From Natronoglycomyces albus (GTDB lineage Bacteria; Actinomycetota; Actinomycetes; Mycobacteriales; Micromonosporaceae): a DNA stretch of 64,000 nucleotides. The notes beneath the pieces are model-generated. The model saw nothing but the letters and a program-made list of their open reading frames with translations. It made no database searches and had not been told where the DNA came from. Numbering within the stretch: position 1 is the first letter of the stretch; each line of letters begins with the position of its first letter. A program made the position numbers and the translations under genes. Where the stretch lies: the NCBI RefSeq assembly GCF_016925535.1, contig NZ_CP070496.1, forward strand, positions 868,001 through 932,000. The letters run 5' to 3'. Shown one piece after another: positions 8,795-17,398 of the stretch.

Positions 8795-9696
8795 TGCCGA
8801 CTCCCTCTCGAAACTCGACGGCTGGCCGTGTCTTCAACGATCTGCGAAACGCCGGACGACAACAGCAACGAGGCACCGACGAACTCTTGGTGGCCTACGC
8901 GCTAGAGCGCTGGCTCTACCGCGTCTCCGTCTCGTCCTATCGGGACCAGTTCATCCTCAAGGGCGGGTTGCTGCTGGCGGCCTTCGGCGCACGTAGGCCT
9001 ACCCGCGATGCCGACCTGCTTGGGCGCATGGACAACGACGTCGAGCCACTCGTCGAACGAGTCGGTGAGATCGCCGGTATCGGAGTTGACGACGGTCTCG
9101 AATTCGACACCGACCAGATTCGCGCGGCAGTCATTCGTGAGGATGACCTGTACTCCGGCCTTCGGATCACGATGCCCGCCACCCTTGGAAAGGCACGGAT
9201 CAAGTTGGCCTTGGACGTCAACTTCGGCGATCCGGTCACGCCGGGAGCGGTCCGCATTTCCTACCCGACCGTGCTCGAATCTCACAACTTCGAGATCCTG
9301 GCATACCCCATCGAGACCGTCCTTGCCGAGAAGGTCACCACGGCCGTGAACCTCGGGGAGATTAATACCCGGGAGAGGGATTGGGCCGACATCTGGCGAC
9401 TCACCGGCGGGCACGATCTTGACGGCGGTACCCTCTCTGAGGCGCTGCGACGCACGGCCCAGTATCGGGGGATCCCGCTCAGCCCGCTTTCCCAGCGAAT
9501 CGGCTCACTGGTCGACTCACGCGGAGGCAACTACCGGACCTGGCGCCGTAGGCAAGGCCCCGAAGCTGACAGCTACCCCAACGACTTCGAGACCTTGCTC
9601 GGTGGCGTCCTCCGCTTCGCGGATCCACTGCTGAGCGGCAAGGCCGCAAATTCGCGGTGGATCAGCCGAAGCCGAACATGGAAAGAGAAAGCCTGA
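8794..9696 (+). CDS. abiEii: AbiEii-type nucleotidyltransferase toxin
   Basis: 300 residues of the AbiEii/DUF1814 nucleotidyltransferase family, whose studied members are toxins that modify tRNA and arrest growth, giving abortive infection. Visible motifs are FILKGGLLL, the metal-binding TRDADL (residues about 69-74), a later acidic residue in LALDVNFGDPV, and YPIETVLAEKVTT, the conserved lysine-containing motif. Full length, no disruption. It overlaps the antitoxin stop by one base, and an exceptionally strong hairpin follows it. Confidence 0.9.
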   Translation: MPTPSRNSTAGRVFNDLRNAGRQQQRGTDELLVAYALERWLYRVSVSSYRDQFILKGGLLLAAFGARRPTRDADLLGRMDNDVEPLVERVGEIAGIGVDDGLEFDTDQIRAAVIREDDLYSGLRITMPATLGKARIKLALDVNFGDPVTPGAVRISYPTVLESHNFEILAYPIETVLAEKVTTAVNLGEINTRERDWADIWRLTGGHDLDGGTLSEALRRTAQYRGIPLSPLSQRIGSLVDSRGGNYRTWRRRQGPEADSYPNDFETLLGGVLRFADPLLSGKAANSRWISRSRTWKEKA

Positions 9697-9706
9697 GAAA
9701 CAGAGA

Positions 9707-9749
9707 AGTCGAGGCGCGGCCGCCACAATGTGGCGGCCGCGCCTCGACT
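9707..9749. terminator. Very strong hairpin after abiEii
   Basis: A perfect 21-base inverted repeat (9707-9727 and 9729-9749) around a single central base, GC-rich, without a long T run. It probably ends the AbiE transcript. It lies 6 bases from the tRNA-Trp fragment. Confidence 0.7.
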
Positions 9750-9755
9750 GATCAT

Positions 9756-9807
9756 TTGCAGGGGCGACAGGACTCGAACCTGCAACCCTCGGTTTTGGAG
9801 ACCGATG
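9756..9807. repeat. Left attachment-like site: 3' part of tRNA-Trp
   Basis: 52 bases identical to 35229-35280. On the minus strand this is the 3' end of tRNA-Trp back through the T arm, the CCA anticodon and most of the anticodon stem, without the D arm or 5' acceptor strand. It cannot give a functional tRNA. Duplication of a tRNA 3' end is the standard mark of tyrosine-integrase insertion. Confidence 0.9.
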
Positions 9808-10278
9808 GATAACCCCTTCTGAGCAGCCAATACGCTGCACCAAACCCGCCATTGGCAAAAATCCGCCAAAAGCGCTAATGCAGTGGGGGTGGGCTAGTCC
9901 AAATAGCAGTGTGTCTGGCGTTGAGCATTCGGCATTGTCGCGGTAAAGCGTGTCGGGCGACGGCCTGTGCCTCTGATCGACCTCGGATTGTGGTGAGCCC
10001 CTGGTCCTCGGAGCCTCACTGATGATGGGTCTGCGGCTTGCGTCATTGCACCTGGGGAAGGGGTGTCGACATTCCCTATACTATTTCCGGATTCATGAGC
10101 GGGTAGGCGACCATCACGGCATTTGTGACAGCAGCGAAGTGTTCCTGCGTCACCTGCGCCTAGGCATTCGTTTCTTAATTTGGTTTCAGTGGAAGTTCTT
10201 GTGACACTTCCTGACGTTGGTAGGCGTGTCACAATCACGCCGTTCTGACCAGGTCCGAGGGGTTGCTAGCCTTTCAGA
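9808..10278. other. Non-coding island edge before the toxin gene
   Basis: No supported gene in about 470 bases. The part next to the tRNA fragment (9808-9850) weakly resembles tRNA sequence and may be a diverged attachment arm. The region near 10278 holds the inverted repeat listed separately. Confidence 0.4.
10199..10234. promoter_or_regulatory. Inverted repeat upstream of the toxin gene
   Basis: TTGTGACAC (10199-10207) is repeated in inverse at 10226-10234 with an 18-base spacer. It lies 45 bases before the toxin start and could be an operator. No regulator is identified. Confidence 0.35.
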
Positions 10279-11052
10279 GTGAGTCAACTCGAAGAATTTT
10301 CCTCAACGGTGGACCATGGCTGTCAGCAAATCGAGGAAGTCACCGCCACCTGTGAAGGCGCGATGACTCAGGCTGAGGCAATTGCCTCAGCCTACGTCTC
10401 GTTGGGTGCTGAGACGCCAGCCTCTCAAGCAGAATCCATGCGGTCGAGAATTGAAGCCGCTGTGTCGCAGCTGGCGGCGGCAAGAAGCCAACTAGAGGAA
10501 GCCCAAAGCATCGCAATGGCCCTCAGCAGTGGTTTACTGGCCACAAAAGGTGTAACGCCCCCTACATCGACTGGGCGTTCGGCTACGCCTAACTCTTCGC
10601 CTGGGCTGTGGACGCAACCGAGTCTTGCCCCCTCTCCTGATCGATCTCCAAGGGGCGAACCCTCGGAGCTGTCAGGGGCGAGTGCGAAGAACCGTGCGAT
10701 TACCCGGGAGAACGAGACGGCAAAAACTTTGGCGATGGCCGGGTACGACATCCAACAGAACCCACCGCCCAACGAGCATGGTAAAGAACCTGACTATGTC
10801 ATCGAAGGTGAGTACTGGGACTGCTACGCCCCGACTTCTCACACAGAAGTCAAAGGTATACACGGGACTCTAGAGAAAAAGGCACGCAAAAAGCGGCAGG
10901 CAGAACGTATCGTTATTAACTGTGACGATAACGATGTGAGCCCGGTTCAGTTGCAGGAGCGGCTGCAACGCCTGCCTATCAAGCGATTGAAAGAAGTCAA
11001 GATCGTCAAGAATGGCACGATTATCGACGTGTACCCGGTTGAGAGGAAGTAG
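10279..11052 (+). CDS. Polymorphic toxin: helical WXG-like N-terminus with CdiA-C-type tRNase-like C-terminus
   Basis: 257 residues starting at GTG 10279. Residues 1-95 are a Gln/Ala/Glu-rich coiled coil like the N-terminal modules of type VII-exported actinobacterial toxins. Residues 96-140 are a Pro/Ser/Thr linker. Residues about 143-257 begin NRAITRENETAKTLAMAGYD and contain GKEPDYVIEG, WDCYAP, a Lys/Arg-rich stretch, RIVINCDD and a final IDVYPV strand; this pattern matches the CdiA C-terminal tRNA endonuclease family. The likely action is tRNA cleavage in a competitor cell. There is no classical signal peptide. The next gene, 3 bases on, is the candidate immunity gene. A broken copy of the linker and toxin start lies at 26014-26187. 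Confidence 0.8.
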   Translation: MSQLEEFSSTVDHGCQQIEEVTATCEGAMTQAEAIASAYVSLGAETPASQAESMRSRIEAAVSQLAAARSQLEEAQSIAMALSSGLLATKGVTPPTSTGRSATPNSSPGLWTQPSLAPSPDRSPRGEPSELSGASAKNRAITRENETAKTLAMAGYDIQQNPPPNEHGKEPDYVIEGEYWDCYAPTSHTEVKGIHGTLEKKARKKRQAERIVINCDDNDVSPVQLQERLQRLPIKRLKEVKIVKNGTIIDVYPVERK

Positions 11053-11055
11053 CTA

Positions 11056-11532
11056 ATGTCCAGTGAATACACGTTGTACACTTCGGTGGATTCCCCCGAT
11101 GTGCTTGGCGAGCGATTCGCAGATGCCCTTGAATGCCATGCAGTATTCAACGACGACCCTGATACTCTCTCCTATGCAGGAGAGTTTTTCGACTTGGATA
11201 TTCTCAGCAACTTGTCCTCCTCGTTCGATGACCAGGCCGAACTCATCGATGCCACCCCCACTGCCGTTGTAATGACTCCACACAAAGGAACCGCGTGGGC
11301 AAGTGAGACGAGGATTGTCCGTCTATTTATAGATGCCGCGATTCAGTTGTGGAAAGACTTCCCGCTGAGCACCGGCATTGTCACTGACCTAGACGAGCGA
11401 TGCCTCATGAGGAAACATGCTGGTTCTGGCATCGCAGTTGATCCTCTCCTGCTGAACCCCAACGAATATAATCAGACCTCAGAATTCGATGTGCTGGCTT
11501 CCTTTCCTCCACTGTCGGATTCTGACCGCTGA
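11056..11532 (+). CDS. Candidate immunity protein for the CdiA-C-type toxin
   Basis: A 158-residue acidic cytoplasmic protein with no recognised catalytic motif. It begins SSEYTLYTSVDSPDVLGERFADAL and ends with a flexible tail. It faintly resembles SitI3-type immunity proteins in its alternating strand-helix start. Assignment rests mainly on position: same strand, three bases after the toxin stop, with no other gene up to 11700. Acidity suits a partner for the basic nuclease surface (inference). Confidence 0.6.
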   Translation: MSSEYTLYTSVDSPDVLGERFADALECHAVFNDDPDTLSYAGEFFDLDILSNLSSSFDDQAELIDATPTAVVMTPHKGTAWASETRIVRLFIDAAIQLWKDFPLSTGIVTDLDERCLMRKHAGSGIAVDPLLLNPNEYNQTSEFDVLASFPPLSDSDR

Positions 11533-11706
11533 CGATCACGATGTAGCTTCTTGGAAAAATAATGAGAGTAGGTGCCGCCGTAGTTGAGCGGAGTTGCGGC
11601 TCTATGGCGCAGTGAGGGTGTCGGTAGACGATCTTGCAGACCGTGGGCTGGTTGCTGAACAAGGGAGTGATTCAGTCATCAAAGTAAGTGCCTAAGCTGG
11701 CCTCGT

Positions 11707-12093
11707 TCAGGGGTTATTTGTGTGCTGGTCGTTCGCGGCTTCGTAGAAGGCGTCGGCGAGTGCTGCGATGACTGCGTTGATGGCGGGGCCGTCGCTGAAG
11801 AAGTAGTCGGCCATGGTGTTGTGGGCTTGTTGGTTGTTGGCTACTGATTCAACGACCGCTGTTTAGAAGTCTTGCGACTCCATGAATTGTTTCTTGGAGT
11901 TGACTTTGGTCTGGTTGACCAAATCGGGGTAGGTCAGCAAGGTGTCCACCAGTCCCTGTACGAACTCGCGGACCTGAGACTCGGTGAATGATTCTGCGCC
12001 GAAGAGGTCATTCATTTTGTCGATGACGACTCCGAGCGGCACGTACTTGGGGTCTTTTCGGGTGCCGGTACCGGCGGCGCTGATGCCTTTCAA
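11707..12093 (-). pseudogene. C-terminal remnant of a type I restriction R subunit (HsdR)
   Basis: One continuous minus-strand frame of 128 codons interrupted by a single TAA at 11863-11865. The upstream part (GISAAGTGTRKDP, then VIDKMNDLFGAESFTESQV, VNSKKQFMES) and the downstream part (VVESVANNQQAHNTMADYFF, then ALADAFYEAA) together read as the helical C-terminus of HsdR. The remaining 900 or so residues, and the S and M subunits, are absent. This is a dead fragment within the island. Confidence 0.7.
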
Positions 12094-13238
12094 TTAACCG
12101 TCACCTTTTGCGCGTCGTCCGAGCAGGCACCGTGCATGTGGTAACAAACCACTGCGCTGCAAGAACACCAGCACTCATCCGACGCCCGCGTTCCGGGCGG
12201 CAGCTACGGCGACCAGCTCAGCGAATCCGTCGACTTCAGCGACATCCTCAGTTGGTTGGCCACGCGGTGGGCTGCGGGAAAACAGGCAGCGCAAGAAGCT
12301 TCTCAGAACCTCCATCGCGGTCCCAGGTTGGGTAGGTCAGGGCCTTGATGCGACAAACCACCCACCTCACAAACGTGCCGACTCTGCTCATTGGCGCTCG
12401 TCACGTCGCAGACGTTGCCTGAGGACACCCATCTCAGAACCGGTACCGCAGAGCGGCAACGCTGCGTCAACGAAGGTCGTTTCTCGATATCGGACGTCCT
12501 AAAGTGACCCTTTCGGCTTGGTCAGCCTCTGGGGTGCGAACTCCGGGACGAGTTCCCTTCTGAAGATCGTCACTGACGAATTACGCGGTTCACGACTGAT
12601 ACGCCGACGCCGAACCATTGAGGGATGTTGGGCTGAGGTTCCTTAGCCTGTCACACAGCGACAGACTCTTCTTTCTGGCTCTTGGTTATCCGGTGGCTCA
12701 ACGCCCAAGAGCGTGCATTGAGCAAGTGGTCTTCGCGCTGGTAAGGGCTGGGGTCTCATCGCAAGCCAGTGGCAAGCTGGAAGGTGAGAACTTTATTGGC
12801 TCTGGGGTGGAGTCTGGTTCGGCGGTCGCAGGCACGACCTCCTGGCCTATCTGTGTCTGTCCTGTCTGGATTTGGCCAGAGCCTTCATATGGAGTCTTAA
12901 GGGACTACTGGGTTTCGGCCTTGGTCTCGTCGAATCATGCGACCTATCACTCCCCGGAGTGCTCGAGGTCACATAGAATTTTCGGTGGGATCTGATGCGA
13001 GCCGATTAGCAAGCGGGTGTCCTGCAATTGGGCTCTTGTGGGTTGTGGTTGCTGGTGGTTTTCACGTCACTGGACGGTGTATTGCTTTGCGGCTGTTAGT
13101 CCGTTTTGGATAGTAATGGAAGCCTGTTCGGTGTTGACAGACTTTTGTGTCCCAGCTAGCTTCTATCCCTGGCGAAGGCCTTTGTTTAAGGTTGTTGCTA
13201 TTTCCGTGCCCCACATATAAATTCATTCAGGAGCCCCT
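12094..13238. other. Decayed DNA between the HsdR remnant and the LamG gene
   Basis: No intact gene. A start-less frame at 12145-12348 (+) reads plausibly as protein (containing GDQLSESVDFSDILSW) and may be another remnant. The open frame at 12618-12995 has no ribosome site or family features. The last 100 bases must contain the promoter for the LamG-RHS pair. Confidence 0.4.
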
Positions 13239-16200
13239 GTGTTGCGTCTGCCCGGCCGCAAGCGATCTGTCGTGCCCTATTCTCGTGCTTGGCTTATCCA
13301 AGCGATGTGCTTTGCGTTGATCCTTCCCCTGGCTATCGGTGTTTCCGCGACAGCCTCGGCTGACTCGGCGACCAATTCAGCCAATGATTCGGATCAGTGT
13401 CCGGTCGATGATGCTGATGCGGTAGCGGCCTTGGAAGCCCAAGCAATTGAGCTTGCTGAAGCTTGTGGTTTCGAGGTGGAAATCGAATCGTCGCGGGATT
13501 TCAATTCCAGGGCCTATGCCCAGCCTCACGGAACCATTCGCTCAGACATTTCTGCACTGCCTCGTTGGGCGGTTACAGAGTCGGGGGAGTGGGCTGACAT
13601 CGACACGGATCTCGTGTCTGGTGCGGACGGGTCTATTCGTGCGGTGGCGACGGTTTCAGAAATTGAGGTGTCGGCTGGGGGCGATGCGCCTTTTGTGACT
13701 GCTACGAGTCCTGAGGGTGGCTCACTGGCTTTGCGGTGGCCCGATTCGTTGCCCCAACCGGTTGTAGAAGGTTCATCTGCCACGTATGCCGACGTCTATC
13801 CGGACGTCGATTTGGTTGTTACTGCTAAACCAGATGGGTTTTTCTATGTGTTGGTGGTGCACACCCCCGAGGCAGCCTCGCTTCCTGAACTAGCCAACGT
13901 AGAGGTCGGCGTTGAGTCTGTCGAGCTTGATGTGAGTCAGGAACCGGAAACAAACGTGGTTGTGGCCCGTGATGACGAAGGCGACGTGGCGTTTGAATCG
14001 GGACAGGCTCTGATGTGGGATTCCTCGTCGATCGAGCATGAGTCCAAAACTGTTGAGGCCGAGGGGCTCCTCGGTGCTTTTGTGGACGTCACCGATGGAA
14101 CTGACCCCATGGGAGCCGACCAGATTGCTCCGGGGCGGGTCAGCGAAATGGCTATGAGCTTGTCTGAGGAGACGTTGAGCGTTGTTCCTGATGCCGATTT
14201 GCTTTCCGACTCCGAGGCTGTCTATCCCATCTACATCGACCCACCGTTTCGGGGGGCACGAATGGGGTGGACGAATGTATTCCGTGAACAACCGAACTCT
14301 TCGCCGTCATGGTGGAACGACGGCGGTATGCGTGTGGGCTATCAAGGCTGGGAGTGCAGCGGAGACCCTACATGCGGGAGGTGGCGGTCTGTGGTCCGAT
14401 TCAACACCGAGGGAATTCGCAACAAGCAAATTATCTCGGCCTCGGTGAAGGTGCGTCAGACTCATAGCGGTAACTGTTCGGGGACGACCCCGCTTCGGAT
14501 CTGGCAGGTTCACGCCATCGATTCGAGTTCGACGTGGAACAGCGTCTCATGGCAGCACGGATCGTCATTGCAAACCCGTGACGTTGGGTCCTCCAACTCC
14601 AACTGTGGTGGCAGCAACCGTGTGGTCAATTTCAACGGTAGTGGCGTTCGCCAGCAGGTTCAACGGCATGCCAGCCATCCATATAACACCATTAGCTTCG
14701 GATTTCGCTCAGGCTCCGAGGGCGATCGAATGCAGTACCGACGACTAGGTGTCAATAGCAGCTATCCGCGCCTGGATGTGGAATACAACTCGTACCCGAC
14801 GAGGCCTACCAGGCAGAACACGCATGGTCGTGGTTGTGCATCGTCCTCGCCTGGGCCGTGGATTAACACCCGATCCCCAAGTTTGCGGGGACGCCCTCAC
14901 GACCCCGATGGGCGTGTGGGGTACCAGATCCGTGTCTATCCGCCCAACAGCACTTCTTCCATTCGGTCCTATACATCTGCGTCGCGCACTCTGGCCACCG
15001 GTGTTGACCGTAGTTGGAACGTCTCTAGTGATCTATCCGATGGTAACTATCGCTGGCGGATGCGCTCTCGTGACAACTACACAGGCAGCAATAACCAGTG
15101 GTCCAATTGGGCGTCCTTTTGCTACTTCAGGGTAGATACAACCCCACCGACGGCACCCGACATCACCAAGGATGGCCATGAATTCCTGGTTCCCGAACAC
15201 GCCAACGTGGCACTGAATGTGGAGAGTAGTGATGAGGGCTCGGGTGTAGCTGCCTTTGAGTACTCGTGGAATTCCGATACCTATGACCAATCCGTTACGT
15301 CCTCAGGTATGGCTCAAATCACTCTTCACCGGGTCCCAGCGGGACGACACACAGTATACGTACGGGCGTTGGACCACGCGGGAAACTATTCGAACTCACA
15401 ATCGTATTCGTTCTACGCTGGGCGATTCGGTACGGCTACTCCTACCGGTGCGTGGCAAATCGACGGGGATTGGTGGGACCAAACGGGAAACGGACACCAC
15501 GTGAGTCCTCTTTCGGAGGCTGGGGTGGAGTTTACTGAGGATCGCCATGGTCGCGTTGACTCGGCTGCCACATTCGATGGCGAGGCTTGCGCTGGAACGG
15601 CCTCCGAGGTTGTTCGCACCGATGCGGCATATTCCCTGGCGATGTGGGCACGAGTTGATGACTTGGATACTGATCAGGTCTTTCTCTCTCAAGCTGGGGC
15701 GAACCGTTCGGAGTTCACCCTTGGTTACGACAGCCACAGTCAACGCTGGAATTTCCGCTTGGCTGAGGCAGATGTATCTGACCCCGCCACATTTGCGCAG
15801 GTGTCCTCAAGCCAGCCGGTGCAGGCGGGCCGGTGGTATCACGTGATGGTCACGGTCGATCCTGAAGTTGAGTATCTGCGCCTTCACATCGATGGTGAGT
15901 TCGACTCTGATGCGGACTATAACTTTGAGAACTGGCGGGCCCCAGTCGGTCAACGCGGAGGCGTTGGTATTGGTTGTGCTCTCCATGCTGGAGCCGATGG
16001 TCCATCGATGTCAGACTTTGTCACCGGTGCGATTGACCAAGTAGTGATCTGGCAAGGAGTAGCCAGCGACAGACTCTTCGACGAGGCTGCTGTTGAGGTG
16101 CCAGGGTCATTGCAGGCGGTGCGCTGGGAGTTCCGTGACTCAGGTCAGGACAGTTCGGGATTTGGTCGCGATGTCGACATTCCCGATCAGGCGACGGTGG

Positions 16201-17396
16201 GGGCAGATCCTTTTGAGCGTCCGCGTGGTTCGATGGAACTTTCAGGCGATAGCTGTGCTTCCTACCCTGAGCCTACGGTTGTGACAGACCGGTCGTTCGT
16301 TATTTCTGCATGGGTCAGACCAGATGACCTGGACAGCAACGCGACAGCGGTTTCTATTGCTGGTGATGACAATACTGCGGCCCGTTTGCGTTATCTCTCT
16401 GAGGAGGGACAATTCCAGTTCGCAATGTTGAGCGCTGATGCACCCTCTGGAGCAGGTGCGGACTGGATTACTGTTTTGGGCGATACGGAGATTGAGGCAA
16501 AGCGGTGGTACCACCTCACCGGAGTATATGACCGCCTCAACGGACATATACGCCTTTATGTTGACGGAGAAGCGCAGGGGTCACGTGAGGCCAGTGCGGA
16601 CTTTTGGATCGCAGGCGGTCCGACACTGGTTGGTTGTGCCGGACGTGAGTCTGACAGTCACCGGTGGGAACACTGGAGCGGTGGAATCCACGATGTCCAA
16701 TTGTGGAGTGGCTCTGATGTCCGTTTCGCAGAGGTTATGGGTGCCACGCCAGTTGAACTGCAGGCGTGGTGGGCACTCGATGGCGGTGGCGAAGACTGGA
16801 CCGACAACGGCCGCCATTTGCAGGTTGAGGGCGACCATGAGTGGGTCGATGGCTGGGATGCCACCCCTGGGGGCGCTATCCGGTTTGAACGCGACGGTGC
16901 CGCCTGCGTTGAGTATGCGGATTTCGCGCCATCGAGCTCATTCACCTTCACCACATGGGTTCGGCTTGATCAAATTAGTTTTAGTAGTGGAAACTCAGGC
17001 CCGGGCACAGTTGTTCAATACACCGATGGTGATGAGGCCTCCTTCCACCTCTGGCACGGCGGAATGTTGCCATATTGGACATGGTCGATCGACACCGTCA
17101 ATGGTCCTAACAATGGTAGTCACCCGGCTGACCGGGCAGGTATTGACGAAGAGTGGATCTTTCTTGCGGTGGCAAGCGACCATCAAGATGGGGCGCGGTT
17201 CTTCATCAATGGGCAGCATGTTGCCACGTTCGATACTCCGAAGCTGCCCATGGAGGGCTCGCTGTGTATCGGCGGCGGGGTAGGCGACTACGGTATGCCA
17301 CTTCAAGGCGAGTTGGACGATGTCATCGTCTGGTCCGGTGTCGTTCCCGACCAGACCATCATGAACATGTATGACCCAAACCTGGTGGTGAACTAA
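13239..17396 (+). CDS. Large secreted DNRLRE/LamG-repeat protein, partner of the RHS protein
   Basis: 1385 residues. GTG 13239 has AGGAG at good spacing. Residues 1-45 form a signal peptide: basic start, hydrophobic MCFALILPLAIGVSATASA, likely cleavage after ASA. Residues about 340-515 resemble a DNRLRE domain (FREQPNSSPSWWNDGGMRVG ... VVRFNT). About 625-720 is an Ig/fibronectin-like segment opening TTPPTAPDI. Three concanavalin/LamG-like modules follow from about 733, 958 and 1173, each starting with an aromatic-rich GAWQIDGDWWDQTGNG-like strand and containing paired cysteines. Probably a cell-surface binding protein. Only two bases separate its stop from the RHS gene, so the two are co-transcribed and may form a surface complex. 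Confidence 0.8.
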   Translation: MLRLPGRKRSVVPYSRAWLIQAMCFALILPLAIGVSATASADSATNSANDSDQCPVDDADAVAALEAQAIELAEACGFEVEIESSRDFNSRAYAQPHGTIRSDISALPRWAVTESGEWADIDTDLVSGADGSIRAVATVSEIEVSAGGDAPFVTATSPEGGSLALRWPDSLPQPVVEGSSATYADVYPDVDLVVTAKPDGFFYVLVVHTPEAASLPELANVEVGVESVELDVSQEPETNVVVARDDEGDVAFESGQALMWDSSSIEHESKTVEAEGLLGAFVDVTDGTDPMGADQIAPGRVSEMAMSLSEETLSVVPDADLLSDSEAVYPIYIDPPFRGARMGWTNVFREQPNSSPSWWNDGGMRVGYQGWECSGDPTCGRWRSVVRFNTEGIRNKQIISASVKVRQTHSGNCSGTTPLRIWQVHAIDSSSTWNSVSWQHGSSLQTRDVGSSNSNCGGSNRVVNFNGSGVRQQVQRHASHPYNTISFGFRSGSEGDRMQYRRLGVNSSYPRLDVEYNSYPTRPTRQNTHGRGCASSSPGPWINTRSPSLRGRPHDPDGRVGYQIRVYPPNSTSSIRSYTSASRTLATGVDRSWNVSSDLSDGNYRWRMRSRDNYTGSNNQWSNWASFCYFRVDTTPPTAPDITKDGHEFLVPEHANVALNVESSDEGSGVAAFEYSWNSDTYDQSVTSSGMAQITLHRVPAGRHTVYVRALDHAGNYSNSQSYSFYAGRFGTATPTGAWQIDGDWWDQTGNGHHVSPLSEAGVEFTEDRHGRVDSAATFDGEACAGTASEVVRTDAAYSLAMWARVDDLDTDQVFLSQAGANRSEFTLGYDSHSQRWNFRLAEADVSDPATFAQVSSSQPVQAGRWYHVMVTVDPEVEYLRLHIDGEFDSDADYNFENWRAPVGQRGGVGIGCALHAGADGPSMSDFVTGAIDQVVIWQGVASDRLFDEAAVEVPGSLQAVRWEFRDSGQDSSGFGRDVDIPDQATVGADPFERPRGSMELSGDSCASYPEPTVVTDRSFVISAWVRPDDLDSNATAVSIAGDDNTAARLRYLSEEGQFQFAMLSADAPSGAGADWITVLGDTEIEAKRWYHLTGVYDRLNGHIRLYVDGEAQGSREASADFWIAGGPTLVGCAGRESDSHRWEHWSGGIHDVQLWSGSDVRFAEVMGATPVELQAWWALDGGGEDWTDNGRHLQVEGDHEWVDGWDATPGGAIRFERDGAACVEYADFAPSSSFTFTTWVRLDQISFSSGNSGPGTVVQYTDGDEASFHLWHGGMLPYWTWSIDTVNGPNNGSHPADRAGIDEEWIFLAVASDHQDGARFFINGQHVATFDTPKLPMEGSLCIGGGVGDYGMPLQGELDDVIVWSGVVPDQTIMNMYDPNLVVN

Positions 17397-17398
17397 CC

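Noticed and set aside
9756-9850. Second functional tRNA-Trp gene
   Set aside because: Only the 3' part matches; the D arm and 5' acceptor strand are replaced by unrelated sequence, so no cloverleaf forms.
12618-12995. 125-codon frame before the LamG gene
   Set aside because: Composition unlike coding DNA of the window, no ribosome site, and no recognisable motif.
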